From the NCBI RefSeq assembly GCF_030272615.1, contig NC_081412.1:473788157-473852156 (forward strand): DNA of 64,000 nt, given 5' to 3'. The notes under the pieces were generated by a model. The model ran no database searches. It saw only the letters and a program-made list of their open reading frames with translations, and was not told where the DNA came from. Source of the DNA: Cryptomeria japonica. Lineage: Eukaryota; Streptophyta; Pinopsida; Cupressales; Cupressaceae. This document shows, in pieces, positions 20,846 to 32,749 of the stretch (positions are counted from its first letter, which is position 1; every line of letters starts with the position of its first letter). The translations under genes and the position numbers were made by a program.

Positions 20846-23655
20846 ATGGATCCACCACATAGCATAGATAGGGGTGTAGGTCCCGACACTTCTACGGAGT
20901 AGGTAAACCTCATTGTAATTGTACAAATTAGATAGAAGCAAACTATTACATTATGATCTTTTCTTGAGTATTTTGAAGTAATTTTGATAGTGTTAATTAT
21001 ATTCTTGTCACAGACGGATGTTTGGGATAAGGGAAAGGAACCTACAGTACCTTAGCACCTCCATAGGGATGTGGGGTGCTCGACAGTGTTATGCGTTGAT
21101 GACATCGCACTTAGCGCAAACCCTATACAATTGGTACAAAAGAATATTAGAAAAAGTAGCCAAGAGATTGTTGATTTGGCAACCATAAGCCCTCAAACTG
21201 ATGAGATAACAGAGAGGGTGCAACTATTGTTGCAGACAGTGGAAAACTTGCAAGTAAGCAGTAATGAAAGCTTTAATCATAACAAAAGTTCAATAATGGT
21301 TTATATTTTTTTCTCTTTTATGTCATTAACTAAAATATGTATGTGTAGTTTTTACAAAAATCTATAAGGCCTCATCATCCTGGTGGCGATGATCAGGGTA
21401 TTGCAGGTAGTTCAGGTGATGACCATGTTCTATATATTAAAACCACTCCTTTGGACTTGTGAACTTGCTTTTTTAATGTTTTACATAGTTAATGTATTAC
21501 TCTTCAGGTGCTGAGATGGGTCCGAGGTCGACCCCAACTATATTGCTGATTGCAATGTCAGCAACATGTAGCATGCAGACATCGTCTGTTGCACTGGCTC
21601 GTGTTGACCTGCCCACTGGTGGTAGATCCCTCTTTTTCTCTCTCTTTCGTTATGTGTTTATTACCCTTGAAGTGTTCTTTCTCAGAGGCATTTCATAGTG
21701 GATTCATTTACTGTGGTAGGAGATGCACCTGAGGATGTGCCAGAGGCGACTATTGGTGATAAAATACCATCATTTCCTGGATCTTCCCGTATTGCTAGTA
21801 CAGGAATGTTGCAGGCCACATTGGTGGTGAGCGATGAAGAATTGATTCTATTGAAGATACAAAAGGTTCCAGGTACTTTAAAATTATTATTATATATAGT
21901 CTAATTATAATTTATTTACTGATCACTCATTTTGGACTAATGATCCCATGTTTTTTTTGGAGGAAATGATATTTTTTATAAAAATCTTAATGACATTACA
22001 TTGCAGATATTTGGGCCCACCATATGTAAAAGGTGGAACATCATACGTGAACTAACCCTTATCCAATATTTTGATTTCATATCATTGCTAGAATAGTTTT
22101 CCTTTTATCCATTTCTTGAACTATATCAAAGGTAGCTTCAGTTTCTTTCTAAATCTAACAGGTTTGTTTTTGCTTTAAAGGTGAAATGACCAAGAAAAAA
22201 AGTTAAAAGATGAACTCACAAACCGTATGGTAGGGTTGTTTGGAAATGACACATTCGACAAGACTAAGCTCCTGGAAAAAGTTGGTACATATCTGAAGTA
22301 TGTGAGGGACCAATACAAGACACATTTAGAGAAGAACGTAAAGTATGAGCGTCCCCCCATGATTCCAAAGAGGGAGTGGAAGGACCTGATTTTGGATGCA
22401 AAGGAGAGAATTGAAAGGAAAAAAGGAAATACACCACCAAATGCCAGAAGGAGGTATGTGATACTATTAAGAATGTGAATATGTACTAATTATTCATTAT
22501 ATTTATATAATCTAACATATTTCAAACTTTTCATAGATTGAGTGACACATCAAAGGCAACCAAGGCAAGACAAGAAAAGCATGGGCAACACAAAATCGGC
22601 TCTGGTGGTTATATGAAACTTGCCGCATGAATTGTAAGAATCAGTAAATTAAGTATCACATCAAAATATTTATAAATTGTAAACAATTTTTTTTTTGATC
22701 AAACAATACAAGCAAAATTCACAATACTAAGCAAAAATGTAGGGCTCTGAATCCAATAGAGAGCCCACAGAAGATGACAAGAGAATTGGCTACCAGCAAG
22801 GCTATATAGTCGTGGCTGAATGGCTACGAGATTTGAGTGGGCAAACATGAGATTCTGATGCATCTGTCACAATGGTAAATAAGCTAAATGAAAATTATTT
22901 CAAATTGAATACTTAACCAATAATCTATTTGATGTTAAGTTTCAACATAAAGTGACTATATTTTTTTTAAATAAGAAAGCAATGATAACACTATGCATGA
23001 CATTGGAATACAACATGATAATCGTGGAACAAAACCTATACATGAAGGTCTGAATGTGCATCCTAGTAGTGGAGGTATTCATTTTCTATTCAAATTATTT
23101 TATGTAATTATTAATACAATTAAACATCTTAAATTGAAAATTAGTGTAGTAATTAATGTAACCTTTATTGTTAATATTTTGGAGCATGTAGTCAGTGGTG
23201 ACCAAGTGGAGCATGATCTGGGTAGACAACATCAGGAATGTGATGTTCCCCAATCAGGTAAAGAGGACCACTATTATTCCTTTAAACAAATTTAATTGCA
23301 ATTGGTGTATTGATTAATGTAACATTTCATATTTCAACTCTAGAGGATCTAGAGGGTGTTCAGCATGTCCAGGTTGAGGCTAGACAAAATGATGTGGAAG
23401 ATGATGTGGCCCCATCAATTAAAGAGTGTAACAGTTGTGTTCTTTAAATTAATGAAATACTTGTAACAATAATAATTTTTTTTTTTGAATTTAACCCAAT
23501 TCTTTGTTATTGCAGAGGACCCCCCTTTGGTTCAGCATCCTCGTCCTTTGTATAGGACTAGGCATACATCAAGAGCACGAGAAGAGGGCAGAACATCCGA
23601 AGATGGGGGAAATGATGAAGAAGACGATGCTCCACTTAGACTTTACATAGCTTAA
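20846..23655 (+). pseudogene. second CACTA gene, many short exons (Transposase_24 / Ptta-En_Spm-like), decayed
   Basis: A chain of short open stretches bounded by AG and GT fits one spliced gene. Likely exons are 20846-20902, 21015-21252, about 21348-21405, 21508-21622, 21719-21872, about 22190-22453, 22535-22630, 22741-22876, 22979-23072, 23188-23258, 23342-23429 and 23519-23655. The core exon has VGTYLKYVRDQYKTHLEK, then IPKREWKDLILDAKERIER, then KATKARQEKHGQHKIGSGG. This resembles the region after the conserved W in plant Transposase_24 proteins. The last exon ends DDAPLRLYIA and a stop. Stops at 20900 and 21057 break the frame. Most exon limits and the family call are tentative. Confidence 0.5.
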
Positions 23656-25319
23656 AAAAAAACAAAGAAAGAAATGATTGTAATCTACCTTATTTGATAA
23701 TGACTGATTTTTATGTGTTAATGAATGTAATTATGTGCTAATTAATTTTCATGAATGATATGTGTTGATGATTATTGATGAATGTTGCGTGTTAATGAAA
23801 GTTAATGAATTTTATGTGTTAATGAACGTTATGTGATAATGAATGAATGTTATATTTTAATAATGGAGGGGCCAAATGAGCTTCCACCTTCATGTGGTTG
23901 GCCCTGTTAAGTAGAGAATATTAAACTATTCTCGAAACAAAGCGAAGCTCAATAAGATAACACACTTTTCAATATTTCATTATGTTGCACAGTTAATCTT
24001 ATTGAATAATGTACGTATATTGAATCTTAATTGCAGGGTCCAATAGAGCCAACTTGAACAACACCATGGTGCAACTGCAAAAGTTGTGAATATGCCTCAT
24101 CATGAATAAAGCTGAATTAGCTCATTCTCTGTAAAATCTCAAATGCTTTATACTTTGGAAGTTTTGAAATTTTTATGATCATATCGGTCCCTTGCCTAAA
24201 ATCTTTTTTCCTTGATTTGTTTGTGATACACATTGAGAGTTTTTTGTTTTCCTTTTATTTATGCATGTCTTAACCATTCTCCATATGCTTCCCATTCTTA
24301 TTTAGATTGTTGTATTTTTACATATGTTGGAATTTGTAGTTCCACGTACATGTTTTCTATGTTCTTTGTAACTGTATGAAAAGGTGTAAAATGTGGGTAT
24401 AGTCCAAAATCTTGATTACAAACAAGCTATTGTTGTTTAATAGTTCCAGTGTTTGTATTAATTGAAACAGTTTAACCCTTTTAACATGTTTCATAGCAAG
24501 CCTGCACTTTGTATGCAATCTTATTGTTACAGTTCAATTACTGAGGTGATGTGATTTTCAAAAGTATTCCAACGAAAACAAAATTGGTTTTCATTTATGT
24601 ATTTTATTAATATTTTAGAGTTTCCTCGTGAACATTTAAACTTAGAAGGATTTAAAAATTCAATACAAGAGTATTGGACATAATTTCTGGAGATAGAACT
24701 GAAACTCTCTCCCATGACTTCAGATTGTTTCCATGCTCTCTAGGCTAGTAGCTTTCAGACACAAAACATAGGTCTTCTAAATTATGTCCCAATATTAATT
24801 AGTTCATTTCTCTTCTTTTTCATCCTTTTGGAAAGAGAATTGGAAATTGTTAGGAATGAACATCTTCCTAGGTGATTTGTTAAAATACAATGGGGAACTC
24901 AATCAAATTTTAATTCACTTCATTTTAAGTTATTATCACAATTCATTGAATTATACTTACAAAAGGCTTATATTTCCAAGGTAAAATATCAATATCTTTC
25001 TTGGGTGATATTAGATAGCAGGGTCTCTTGGCTTAGAAAAAATCACCCTCTCATTGTATTCAAAGTAGATGCATAGCAAAGCTAGATGCATCAATCGTTA
25101 AATCATAAACAAACACAAGCTCAAAAATTGTGTTACCAAGTATGCTTGGAACCTAGCCTGTAACTAACTAGTTCATACTAGATATTGTTTGGGTATGGTA
25201 TTCAATTCTATTAGAATCTACAAAATAAATATTAGCCTAGAAATTAATGTAAGTGATAACATTTTTAAAATTGTTAAATATAAATGATAATAAAATCAAA
25301 ATAGCATAACATAGTTGAT
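23656..25319. other. CACTA interior, TAATGAATGT repeats, no gene
   Basis: 23700-23860 repeats TGTTAATGAATGTTATGTG-like words about ten times. The rest is AT-rich with no domain seen. Confidence 0.55.
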
Positions 25320-25610
25320 TTCATAAGAGAGAAAATGAAAAAGTTCACAATATCTTCACTCGATATCCAAGATTTTTAATCCATGAGGAAGAAGATGAGG
25401 ATGAGATAGAAAACCAAAAGACAAGGAATTGTTTATCCAAGTTTCCAAATTTTTGAGGATAAGGAAAAAAACATAATCCTATGAAAGAAGGAGAATGTGC
25501 AAGTCATTATCTCAAGTTAAAAGAAATTACTTAAGTAAACTAAACAAACAAATGCAATATCATATTTACGATAAAACATATCCACTTGGTGAATAAAATG
25601 GTACATTGGC
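25320..25610 (+). repeat. dispersed repeat copy A
   Basis: Shares AGAAAACCAAAA, TTATCCAAGTTTCCAAATTT, AAAGAAGGAGAATGTGCAA and GATAAAACATATCCA, in that order, with 28090-28400. The copies are about 2.7 kb apart in the same orientation. Confidence 0.75.
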
Positions 25611-28089
25611 ACACCCCCTTAAGTGCAATTGAGGTAAGAAGAAATGGGTCACAAGGTTAGGTATCTATGTAAAATATGAAATAACCCCAAATTATAAAGA
25701 GAGTGTACCCTCTCGAAATAGAGACTAGAAAATCCATAGGATAAAACTCCATCCCAAGTGACATATGTGAAGGATAATATAGACCCACCCCATCCCCTAA
25801 AGTTGGTGCCTCCACAAAGAAGAGAGAAAAGCAATGCAAAATGTTGAATAGTGAATGTTGTAGTAGGTTCATTTGCAACAAATGATGCACCTTCCTTTCA
25901 CAATATGGAAATCTTGAGTTGTCAAATTGTTGAATTCCCATTCAAGTGGAATGTAGAAAGGAATTCAGATGTATGGTTTTTGAAGCGACTCATGTGTCTT
26001 GATGTTGATGTTAAGCTGTGATTGTTCCATAGAAGATTCAGGGACTACAATCATTGAAGTGTGAGACCTTAATTAATGTGAAATATAATGTGTCATGTTG
26101 CATGATATGGTGGGGATAGAACAAGTGCATTTACAATGGGAGACGATGTAACTCGATGGGCATTGTCATCAATGAGAAGACAAATATTCTCAATTGTTTC
26201 ATCAATATTTGAAAGGTGAGAGTCCACAAACAGATGTGAAATGTTTAAGTAGGCCTCCCAATGAAGTGGATCTCATAGACACGAAGAATCCTATATAGAG
26301 AACCATTGAGAGCCCCTGAAGAAGCAAATTTGAACTTCAATGAAGCAATACATGATGGAGGAATATCTTGCAAGAGGAAATCAAAGTCATTATGGTGTGA
26401 TCTAGATCTGAAATGTGGTCTACTTTTCAAAAAAGTAAAGATGCTTGATAGGAATGTGTCCTAGTGGGGTGAATCTAGAAGACATATAATCCTATTGCAA
26501 AGAATCATGGAAAGTTCTAGAAGAAGCAACTTTTAATTCTGAAGTAGCAACGTGTATAAGAGATGTTCTCATTTGTAGATGGAGTATCAAGAGGAGGATC
26601 ACTAGTCCATGGACCATGTCATTGTTGTTAAATTCCTACGCTTTTGTTCATAGTCACTTGGTGTCGGAAAGAATTCAATGAGATGGGGTAGGAGATCCTA
26701 CATAATGTAATTTTTCACTATCCCTTGTTTCGAGTACAAATGGTTCTCTGAATTTATCTTGACAATAGAATGTCAGAATTTAATACCATAATCCATGATG
26801 AAAACTACCAAAAATAGAAATTTATCTTAGTTCGCAATTACGAAATGCTTTTGTATAGGCCTCTCGAAGATTAAATTACATCAAATTGAGACTTAATAAA
26901 TTGAGTGTATGTATTAGAAATCTCCCAAATTGTTCAATTGTCTCCAAACCTTGTCAATTTTTTATTTTTATTTTAACTCAAATATGTATGGTATAGGCAT
27001 ATCATTGGTTGTGTGATTTGTTTTTCCTTAAATGCTTCTACGACCAAAAGAGACAAGTTTTAGATGAAAATGGGGTCTTATGGGCCTTTTTGACACAATG
27101 GTAGGTTCTTTAGACCTAAAAATGCCCCAAAAACTAGTCGATTGCCTTAAGTTACAAACAAATCCTTGTTTGTGAGCATGCTTCTTGATCTCCAATTTTG
27201 GTGGAATGAAAGATAATATTGAATTTATCAAGCCTTTTGGATGCTTTGAAACCACCAAAAAAAAGCTACTTTGATCATTGAAATGTTGTAGTGACTTGGA
27301 TAAAAAAAGAAAACTAAGTCTAAACTTTAGAAGTTAGTTTTTTCTTGTCAAATTGTTTTCAATTTTCAAATCATCCAAGGATGCAAGAGGAGTACATTTT
27401 GTTATGACAAGATTAAAAAAAAACATAGAATCTCTTAAAACCATTGAAACATGGGGACCCCTTCCCCCCCTCCAAAATCTTTATTTTTTCAGGATGCAAT
27501 ACTTAGGGGAAACATTCCCTTGTCGCACCACTTAGGGACATCCTAGGGACTCCAAGGAGTCTCTTGACCATCTTGAGGATGCCTATGAGTCTCCCATGGC
27601 CCCCAATTAGAAACTCCAATTGTAAACAAAAATGGTGAAATTATTGTGAAAATGTCATCCGTATTAAAGGTTTGGCAATGCCCCCTAACCTTGATGGGGG
27701 CTCTGCCCCAAACCCCCCACAAGGGGCACTACCCATTGACCCCAAAACTCTACCAACCATTCTTATTGTTAATGCAATCGTTTCCATTTTTTTTATGTTG
27801 ACTAGTTTAAACACTTAGTATGGCAAAGTTTCATCTGCAATTCTTATACTTATTCTTAGTTTGTTCCCAAAGTTCCAAAACTCTACCACCATTGTTAATG
27901 TTCAAATTTCAATGCAATCACTGACATATTTTTAATGTTTATTGTAAAATTTACATAGTGTGGCAAAGTTTTATTTACAGTTGTTATACTTATTCTATAC
28001 ACATCCTTTTATAATTAATTTTTTAAGTTGTATATATATTTGCATCCCACCCTGCCCCCTTCGTCATCCCCCTGTCGTCCCCAAACTTA
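25611..28089. other. CACTA interior without recognised genes
   Basis: Only chance ORFs. 27670-27760 has a G/C-rich GGGGGCTCTGCCCC hairpin-like motif. 27780-27850 and 27905-27990 are a diverged tandem pair (GTGTGGCAAAGTTT / GTATGGCAAAGTTT, then CTTATACTTATTCT / GTTATACTTATTCT). Confidence 0.5.
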
Positions 28090-28400
28090 AGCCCTTGGTA
28101 TGTTAAGATATGAAAGCTCACAATAGTTTCATTTGATATGTTAATCGAGGAAAAACCTACAATATATAGCTTCCAAGATTCCAAATCCATGAGGATCATG
28201 AAGAGGTAGAAAACCAAAAAAAGAAATTGCTTATCCAAGTTTCCAAATTTGTGACAAGGAAAAAGTAGAACCTCAATCAAAGAAGGAGAATGTGCAACTC
28301 ATTATCTTATTCTACCTAAGTAAAAATATTACCTAATTAAGATTTTTAATAGTGGAATATCACACTTAGGATAAAACATATCCAAGGTAAATAAAATATT
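28090..28400 (+). repeat. dispersed repeat copy B
   Basis: Second copy of the 25320-25610 repeat, with small indels. Confidence 0.75.
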
Positions 28401-29315
28401 ACATTGATAGGCTTCTTTGGTTGCTCTAAAAGTGGTGCCTTATGAATTATGTTCTTGGATAGTAAAGTTTCCAAATTCTAGGCACTCTTGATAGCTTCTC
28501 ATAGAGATTGTGATTAGAAGGCTTTAACCAAACCTTTCAATGGTTTCCTTTGATGTGTTTTTTATGCACTATGCAACACAAAATAAAATACTAAGTATTC
28601 TATCCTCTCTTGAACAAAATCCTCCCAAGTGCTAAACTATGTGATCAAATGGGATGACTCTAAGATTCCAATAGTCAGGTCTTGACTTTATATTGCAGAT
28701 AGACTCAATGATTGTGATGTGATATCTACTAGAATCACAAGGGGGACTTATGTTTCTTGGGTCAAGACCTATCCATTCTCATGTTTCATGATTGATTTAC
28801 ACTCCATGATTTAGGTCATCCTTGAGCAACATCTCGACTTAGCCAAAAAAATTTTTTTGTACCCTAATTCTTTAATTTTGACCCCTTACTAGCATTGCCT
28901 TAGGTTTTATTGGAATTATTGCTTCTCTAGCATGGGCACATTTCTAGGGTTCATTCACACAAATTGCTCTTGATGAGCAAGCTAGTATCATGACCATGAC
29001 TTAAACAAAATTTTAACTTAGTCAAATTATCTCCTCCAAGCTTCTATGATTTCATCGCCTTCATTCTTCATAATTTGGATGTCTTTTGTCATTGGAAGGT
29101 AATTCTTGACCTATGCTATACCCTAACACCCTAGAACCTAGTCATGTTTACAATTGAGATCTTGGTGACTTGATCACTTAATACAGCTTAATCATGTAGG
29201 TCTCATCTAACTCCGACTCCAACGCTTAAGCAAATCAATCCTAGAAACCAAGTACTTTGGGAAATATCTTGCAACTTGACAACATGGGTAATGATGGAGG
29301 AATGGAAGGTGAGAC
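28401..29315. other. CACTA interior, no feature seen
   Basis: Ordinary sequence without recognised coding, RNA or repeat features. Confidence 0.5.
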
Positions 29316-29319
29316 CTAT

Positions 29320-29492
29320 AGAGGTGAGAGAGAGAGAGAGGGTGAGAGGAAGAGATAATGACCTGGAGAGGGTAGAGAAAGAGAAGTAGAGAGGGAGAGA
29401 AGAAGAGAGGGATGGAGAAAGAGACCTAGAGAGGGGAGAGAGAAGAGAGATAGTAGAGAGGGATAGAGAAGAGAGATAGAAGAGAGATACCA
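29320..29492. repeat. GA-rich low-complexity tract
   Basis: GAGAGAGAG and GGAGAGAGAAGAGAG-type purine repeats. The Ser/Leu-rich ORFs on the opposite strand are artefacts of this tract. Confidence 0.9.
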
Positions 29493-29530
29493 ATGTTGAT
29501 CTTTTTCTATAAATTTTTTTTTTCTAAAAA

Positions 29531-29569
29531 ATTGGCCTATCATTGGAATTCCGACGATAGGCCGAGATC
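29531..29569 (+). repeat. CACTA right subterminal hairpin
   Basis: GGCCTATC at 29534-29541 is complementary to GATAGGCC at 29556-29563, with TTGGAATTCCGACGA in the loop. This mirrors the left-end hairpin. Further CGACGG, CGACGA and GTCGGAATTC words follow up to the terminal repeat. Confidence 0.65.
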
Positions 29570-29738
29570 GCGACGGTATTCTTTTGGGGTATGAGCATCC
29601 ATGGTGGCTATCGGAAAGGTTGGAGGTGATATTGGAATTGCAACGACCGCAAGGATAGTCAAAACTTCTGACACAAAGTTTTCGACGGCTTTTTGTGTTG
29701 ATAGTGTGACGAAATTGTGTCGGAATTCTGACGATTTG

Positions 29739-29769
29739 CCATCAAAATTTTGACCTGAATGTAGTAGTG
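29739..29769 (-). repeat. CACTA right terminal inverted repeat
   Basis: Read on the - strand it starts CACTACTACATTCAGG and continues into AAAATTTTGATGG, matching the left end with a few substitutions. Confidence 0.75.
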
Positions 29770-30100
29770 TTACAGGTGTTACATGGAAGGTTATGTTTAC
29801 AAGGTTACATGTGTTACATGGATGGTTACATGGATTATGTTTAGGTTATTGGTTAACATGAATTTTTGGTTGGTTCAGAATATGCTCAGATTCTTATATC
29901 AGTTTACTTTGGTGTTAGATTGCTTTGTTAATTGCATGGTTTATGAATCATGGTTCATGGCTCATGTCACTTACTTTGCAAGGCTCATGATACATGATTC
30001 ATGTTATTGGCAGTACATGGCTCATGATTCCTGAATTATGGTTCATGTTATTGGCAGTGCATGATTCATGGTTCATGGTTCATGGTTCATGTTGTTGGCA
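29770..30100 (+). repeat. copia LTR remainder with CATGGTTCATG minisatellite
   Basis: Begins TTACAGGTGTTACATGG and GGTTATGTTTACAAGGTTAC, as seen just left of the CACTA element. From 29935 it becomes a CATGATTCATGGTTCATG repeat with TTATTGGCAGTACATGG spacers. The true LTR end is uncertain and is placed near a TTGGCA at 30100. Confidence 0.5.
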
Positions 30101-31160
30101 CTATAGAGTACATATTTTTGCCATCAAGGACAAAGGGGGAAATCACTTCCAACACATTGACCTATCCAAAGGTCTAGGCACTACCTTCCAAACGTCATTA
30201 TGAATGATGGAGTTGTACTCCTCCACCATAACACCCTACCACACTTGGTGTTGTGCAACCTCTTTATAGATGGAAGGCTTGTTGTCAATTAGTTGAATCA
30301 TTAATGCCACATAATTTGAATATCCCTCTGGAGGTCTTATGTCCCTCATGTATGATCTAGGGACTTCCACAGACTTCAATCCATATTTCAATGGCTAAAG
30401 CTCCTTGCAATTCCTTCTTCGACTTGTAGTGGTTGGAACTTTATGTTCTACATCATCCTATTGTTCCACATTTTATCCTCAACACTTATATTTGTGTCTT
30501 GCATCTGAGGTTGTTGTTAAATCCTTGGAGCTTCTGCTTACTGATTTTGATCAATTGTTGGCTTCTCATGAGATCTTCTAAAGGCATTCTCTTCTAAAAA
30601 TTAGTGTTCCTCCTTATGATGATCTTCCTACTCCCCGAAATATAAATCTTGTATGTCTTGGATGTTTCACTATAACCAATGAAGTAACCCTTCTTTGCAA
30701 TTGAATCAAGTTTGGAGTGCTTCTCATTTGGAATGTGACAATAAGTGATACTACAAAAAATTCTAAAGTGGTTGACTTTTGGCTTCTTTCTGATAATTGC
30801 TTCCTCAATTGTCATCTTTCCCAAGACTTTGTGCAGGATTCTATTTTGAACGTAAAATTTCATGTTACATGCTTCTACCCAATATATCTAGGCAAATACT
30901 AATCATATAGCATGGCCCTAGCTACTTCAACTATTGTTCTATTTTTTTCGTTCTATGACCCCATTTTGTTGCGAGTTCTAGGTAGTTGTCCATTCTCTCT
31001 TGATTCCTTCCTTAGTGGAGAAATCCTTGAAAGCTTTCTCAATGTACTCGCCCCCATTATTTGTGTGAAGAACTTTTATCTTCTTTCCTGTCAAGTTCTC
31101 CACAAGAGCCTTAAACTCTTGTAAGTGACATAAAACTTCATCTGTTGTCTTCAAGAAGTA
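30101..31160 (-). pseudogene. copia reverse transcriptase start and integrase end, decayed
   Basis: On the - strand, 30594-30863 reads ITYCHIPNEKHSKLD, KKGYFIGYSETSKTYKIY and SRKIIIRRNTNF, the C-terminal part of copia integrase. Further left, near 30170-30230, EEYNSIIHNDVWKVVPRPLD marks the beginning of the reverse transcriptase. The rest of the reverse transcriptase, RNase H and the LTR on this side are missing, so the element is truncated at about 30101-30125 against the LTR remnant. Several frameshifts separate the pieces. Confidence 0.8.
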
Positions 31161-31565
31161 AATTCAGGTCTTCCTAGAGAAGTCATCAGTAAAGGTCACA
31201 AAAATATTCATAACCCCTGCGAGAACTAGTGGACAATGGACCATAAATATTATAATGTATCAACTCTAAAATACCCTTGGCTCTACTATCACTCCTTGGA
31301 AAGGTTGTTTTTGAAAACTTTCCAAGTACACACCCTTTGCATACATCATCATGTTCAGTACTTACTTCTGGAATACTTGTCACGGTTTCTCTAAGCAACT
31401 TAAGTTATTCATGATCAATGTGACCCATGCTCCTATGCCACAATTCTCCCATATCTCTATTACTGTTGCTACAAACTAGTGCATTGAGATCTTGAACCTG
31501 CAACTTATATAACCTATTTCTCCTAACCCCAATCTATTTTGTTGACTCCTAATCTTGTGTTTCAA
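31161..31565 (-). pseudogene. copia GAG-pre-integrase and integrase start
   Basis: The - strand frame 31186-31398 reads VCKGCVLGKFSKTTFP, then LELIHYNIYGPLST and GYEYFCDLY. This is the zinc-binding pre-integrase motif and the first catalytic block of copia integrase. In that block the expected aspartate (H-x-D) is replaced by asparagine (HYNIYGP), so the site is dead. Confidence 0.85.
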
Positions 31566-32065
31566 TTACACCTTATGTCCTTGAAATAGTACATCATACT
31601 CTTTATCTTGAAGGATGGATACTGAAATTAGATTTATACCTATTCCTTGCACATGTAACACATTTAAAATTTGGATATTCTTGCTTAGCTCCCTTTGAAT
31701 TGTGACTGTCCCTCTCCCAATTAGAGGACACTTGGACTTGTTAGCCACTTTTATCTAGAATTCTATCTCCTCTGCTTTGTAGCTGGAAAAATAATCTCCA
31801 GCTCTCATCACATGATATGATGCCCCAGTATCAATATACCAGATTCCTATGGTGGTTGAGATAGATAGGCAATCTATAAGAGAGAACTCATCTTCGAGTC
31901 TTGAAGATAGTTCATCAATGTCTGCTAAAGTTGGTGTTTCCATCTTCTTCTTCTTCTTCTTCTTCTTCTTATCACCCTTCTTTCGATTTGGACATTGAAT
32001 AACATAGTGTCCCTATTGATCAAAGCCAAAACACTTGATTTTTCTCAAGTCTTTCTTTTTCTTCT
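31566..32065 (-). pseudogene. copia aspartic protease and zinc knuckle
   Basis: The - strand gives IWYIDTGASYHVM with the DTGA protease signature intact, preceded by a zinc-knuckle region where CFGFDQ-stop-GHYVIQC replaces the usual C-x2-C-x4-H-x4-C. Downstream, LNVLHVQGIGINLISV is typical of the region after copia protease. A CTT repeat at 31945-31970 encodes a Lys run. Stops separate the pieces. Confidence 0.85.
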
Positions 32066-32243
32066 CTTCTTTGGAGATGGGCCCTTTGCTTGAGTATTCA
32101 TTGAATTTTCCCTTTCCTGCAAAAGCAACATTCTCATCATCCTCACCCTTCTGGTCTGTATTTTTTCCTATACTGACGAGGTTCAATCGAAGCTCTTCCT
32201 GAGTGAAATCGCTCTAAAGGTGATCCTAGTCAGGTAGATCATG

Positions 32244-32749
32244 TCATCCATTAATTACTTGGACAAAGATGTCCCATTGCTTTGAGAACCCATTTAGGGT
32301 AGTTCTCATGAGCTCATCATTATCTATTTTTTTCCTGACAACTGCTAACTCATCTTTGACTTGTCTGATCATGGTGAGGTAACTGACAATGTCTTCTCCT
32401 TTTTTTTGTCTAGTGTTTCTTAACTTCTCCCTAAGGATCAATTTCTTATTCATAGTTGCACTTTGGAACAATTTTAGGATAACATTCCACATTTTCTTAC
32501 ACAAGTATCCAATCCTATAAAATGAGAAACGATATGATCTTTAACCCCATCTTTAATAATATTTTTGGCTTTGGCATCCTTTTTGTGGTAAATTCCTAAT
32601 AGCTTTGGATTTGTGGGTACAACAACATTGTTTATTGCATACTCCTTTAGTCCATTCTCTTCCAACAACAACAAAATTTTGGATTTCTAAATACCAAAGT
32701 TTGATGCACCATCTAGTCTGTCTTGATCTCTCAAGCCAACTAAAGCCAT
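32244..32749 (-). pseudogene. copia gag (UBN2-type), decayed
   Basis: On the - strand an ATG at 32749-32747 opens ALVGLRDQDRLDGAS, then shifts into LLLEENGLKEYAINNVVV, KAKNIIKDGVKDHIVSHF and, in 32244-32504, KLRNTRQKKGEDIVSYL and MIRQVKDELAVVRKKIDND. This is the standard order of copia gag. Frameshifts break it. It is the 5' coding end of the - strand element at 30101-32749. Confidence 0.85.

Larger units (their letters stand above)
2695..29769 (+). mobile_element. CACTA (En/Spm-like) DNA transposon, about 27 kb with nested insertion
   Basis: The left end begins CACTAATACATT and the right end, read inward on the other strand, begins CACTACTACATT. The two 31 bp ends match apart from a few changes. 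Flanking triplets are CTA and TTA, one base off a perfect 3 bp duplication. Copia LTR-like sequence flanks both sides. Inside are a TNP2-type transposase, a likely second transposase gene, a SET-domain pseudogene and a PPR fragment. Removing the nested 10.7 kb LTR element leaves about 16.4 kb, a reasonable size for a gene-carrying CACTA element. All genes seen carry stops, so it is non-functional. Confidence 0.75.

Noticed and set aside
25649-25941. Overlapping - strand ORFs with hydrophobic stretches
   Set aside because: No homology signature, and compositional bias of AT-rich DNA explains them.
27670-27760. Possible plastid or rRNA origin of the GGGGGCTCTGCCCC region
   Set aside because: Only a short GC-rich motif; nothing around it matches an organelle or rRNA gene that I recognise.
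29203-29543. Ser/Leu-rich - strand ORFs that look like membrane segments
   Set aside because: They come from the GAGAGA purine tract.
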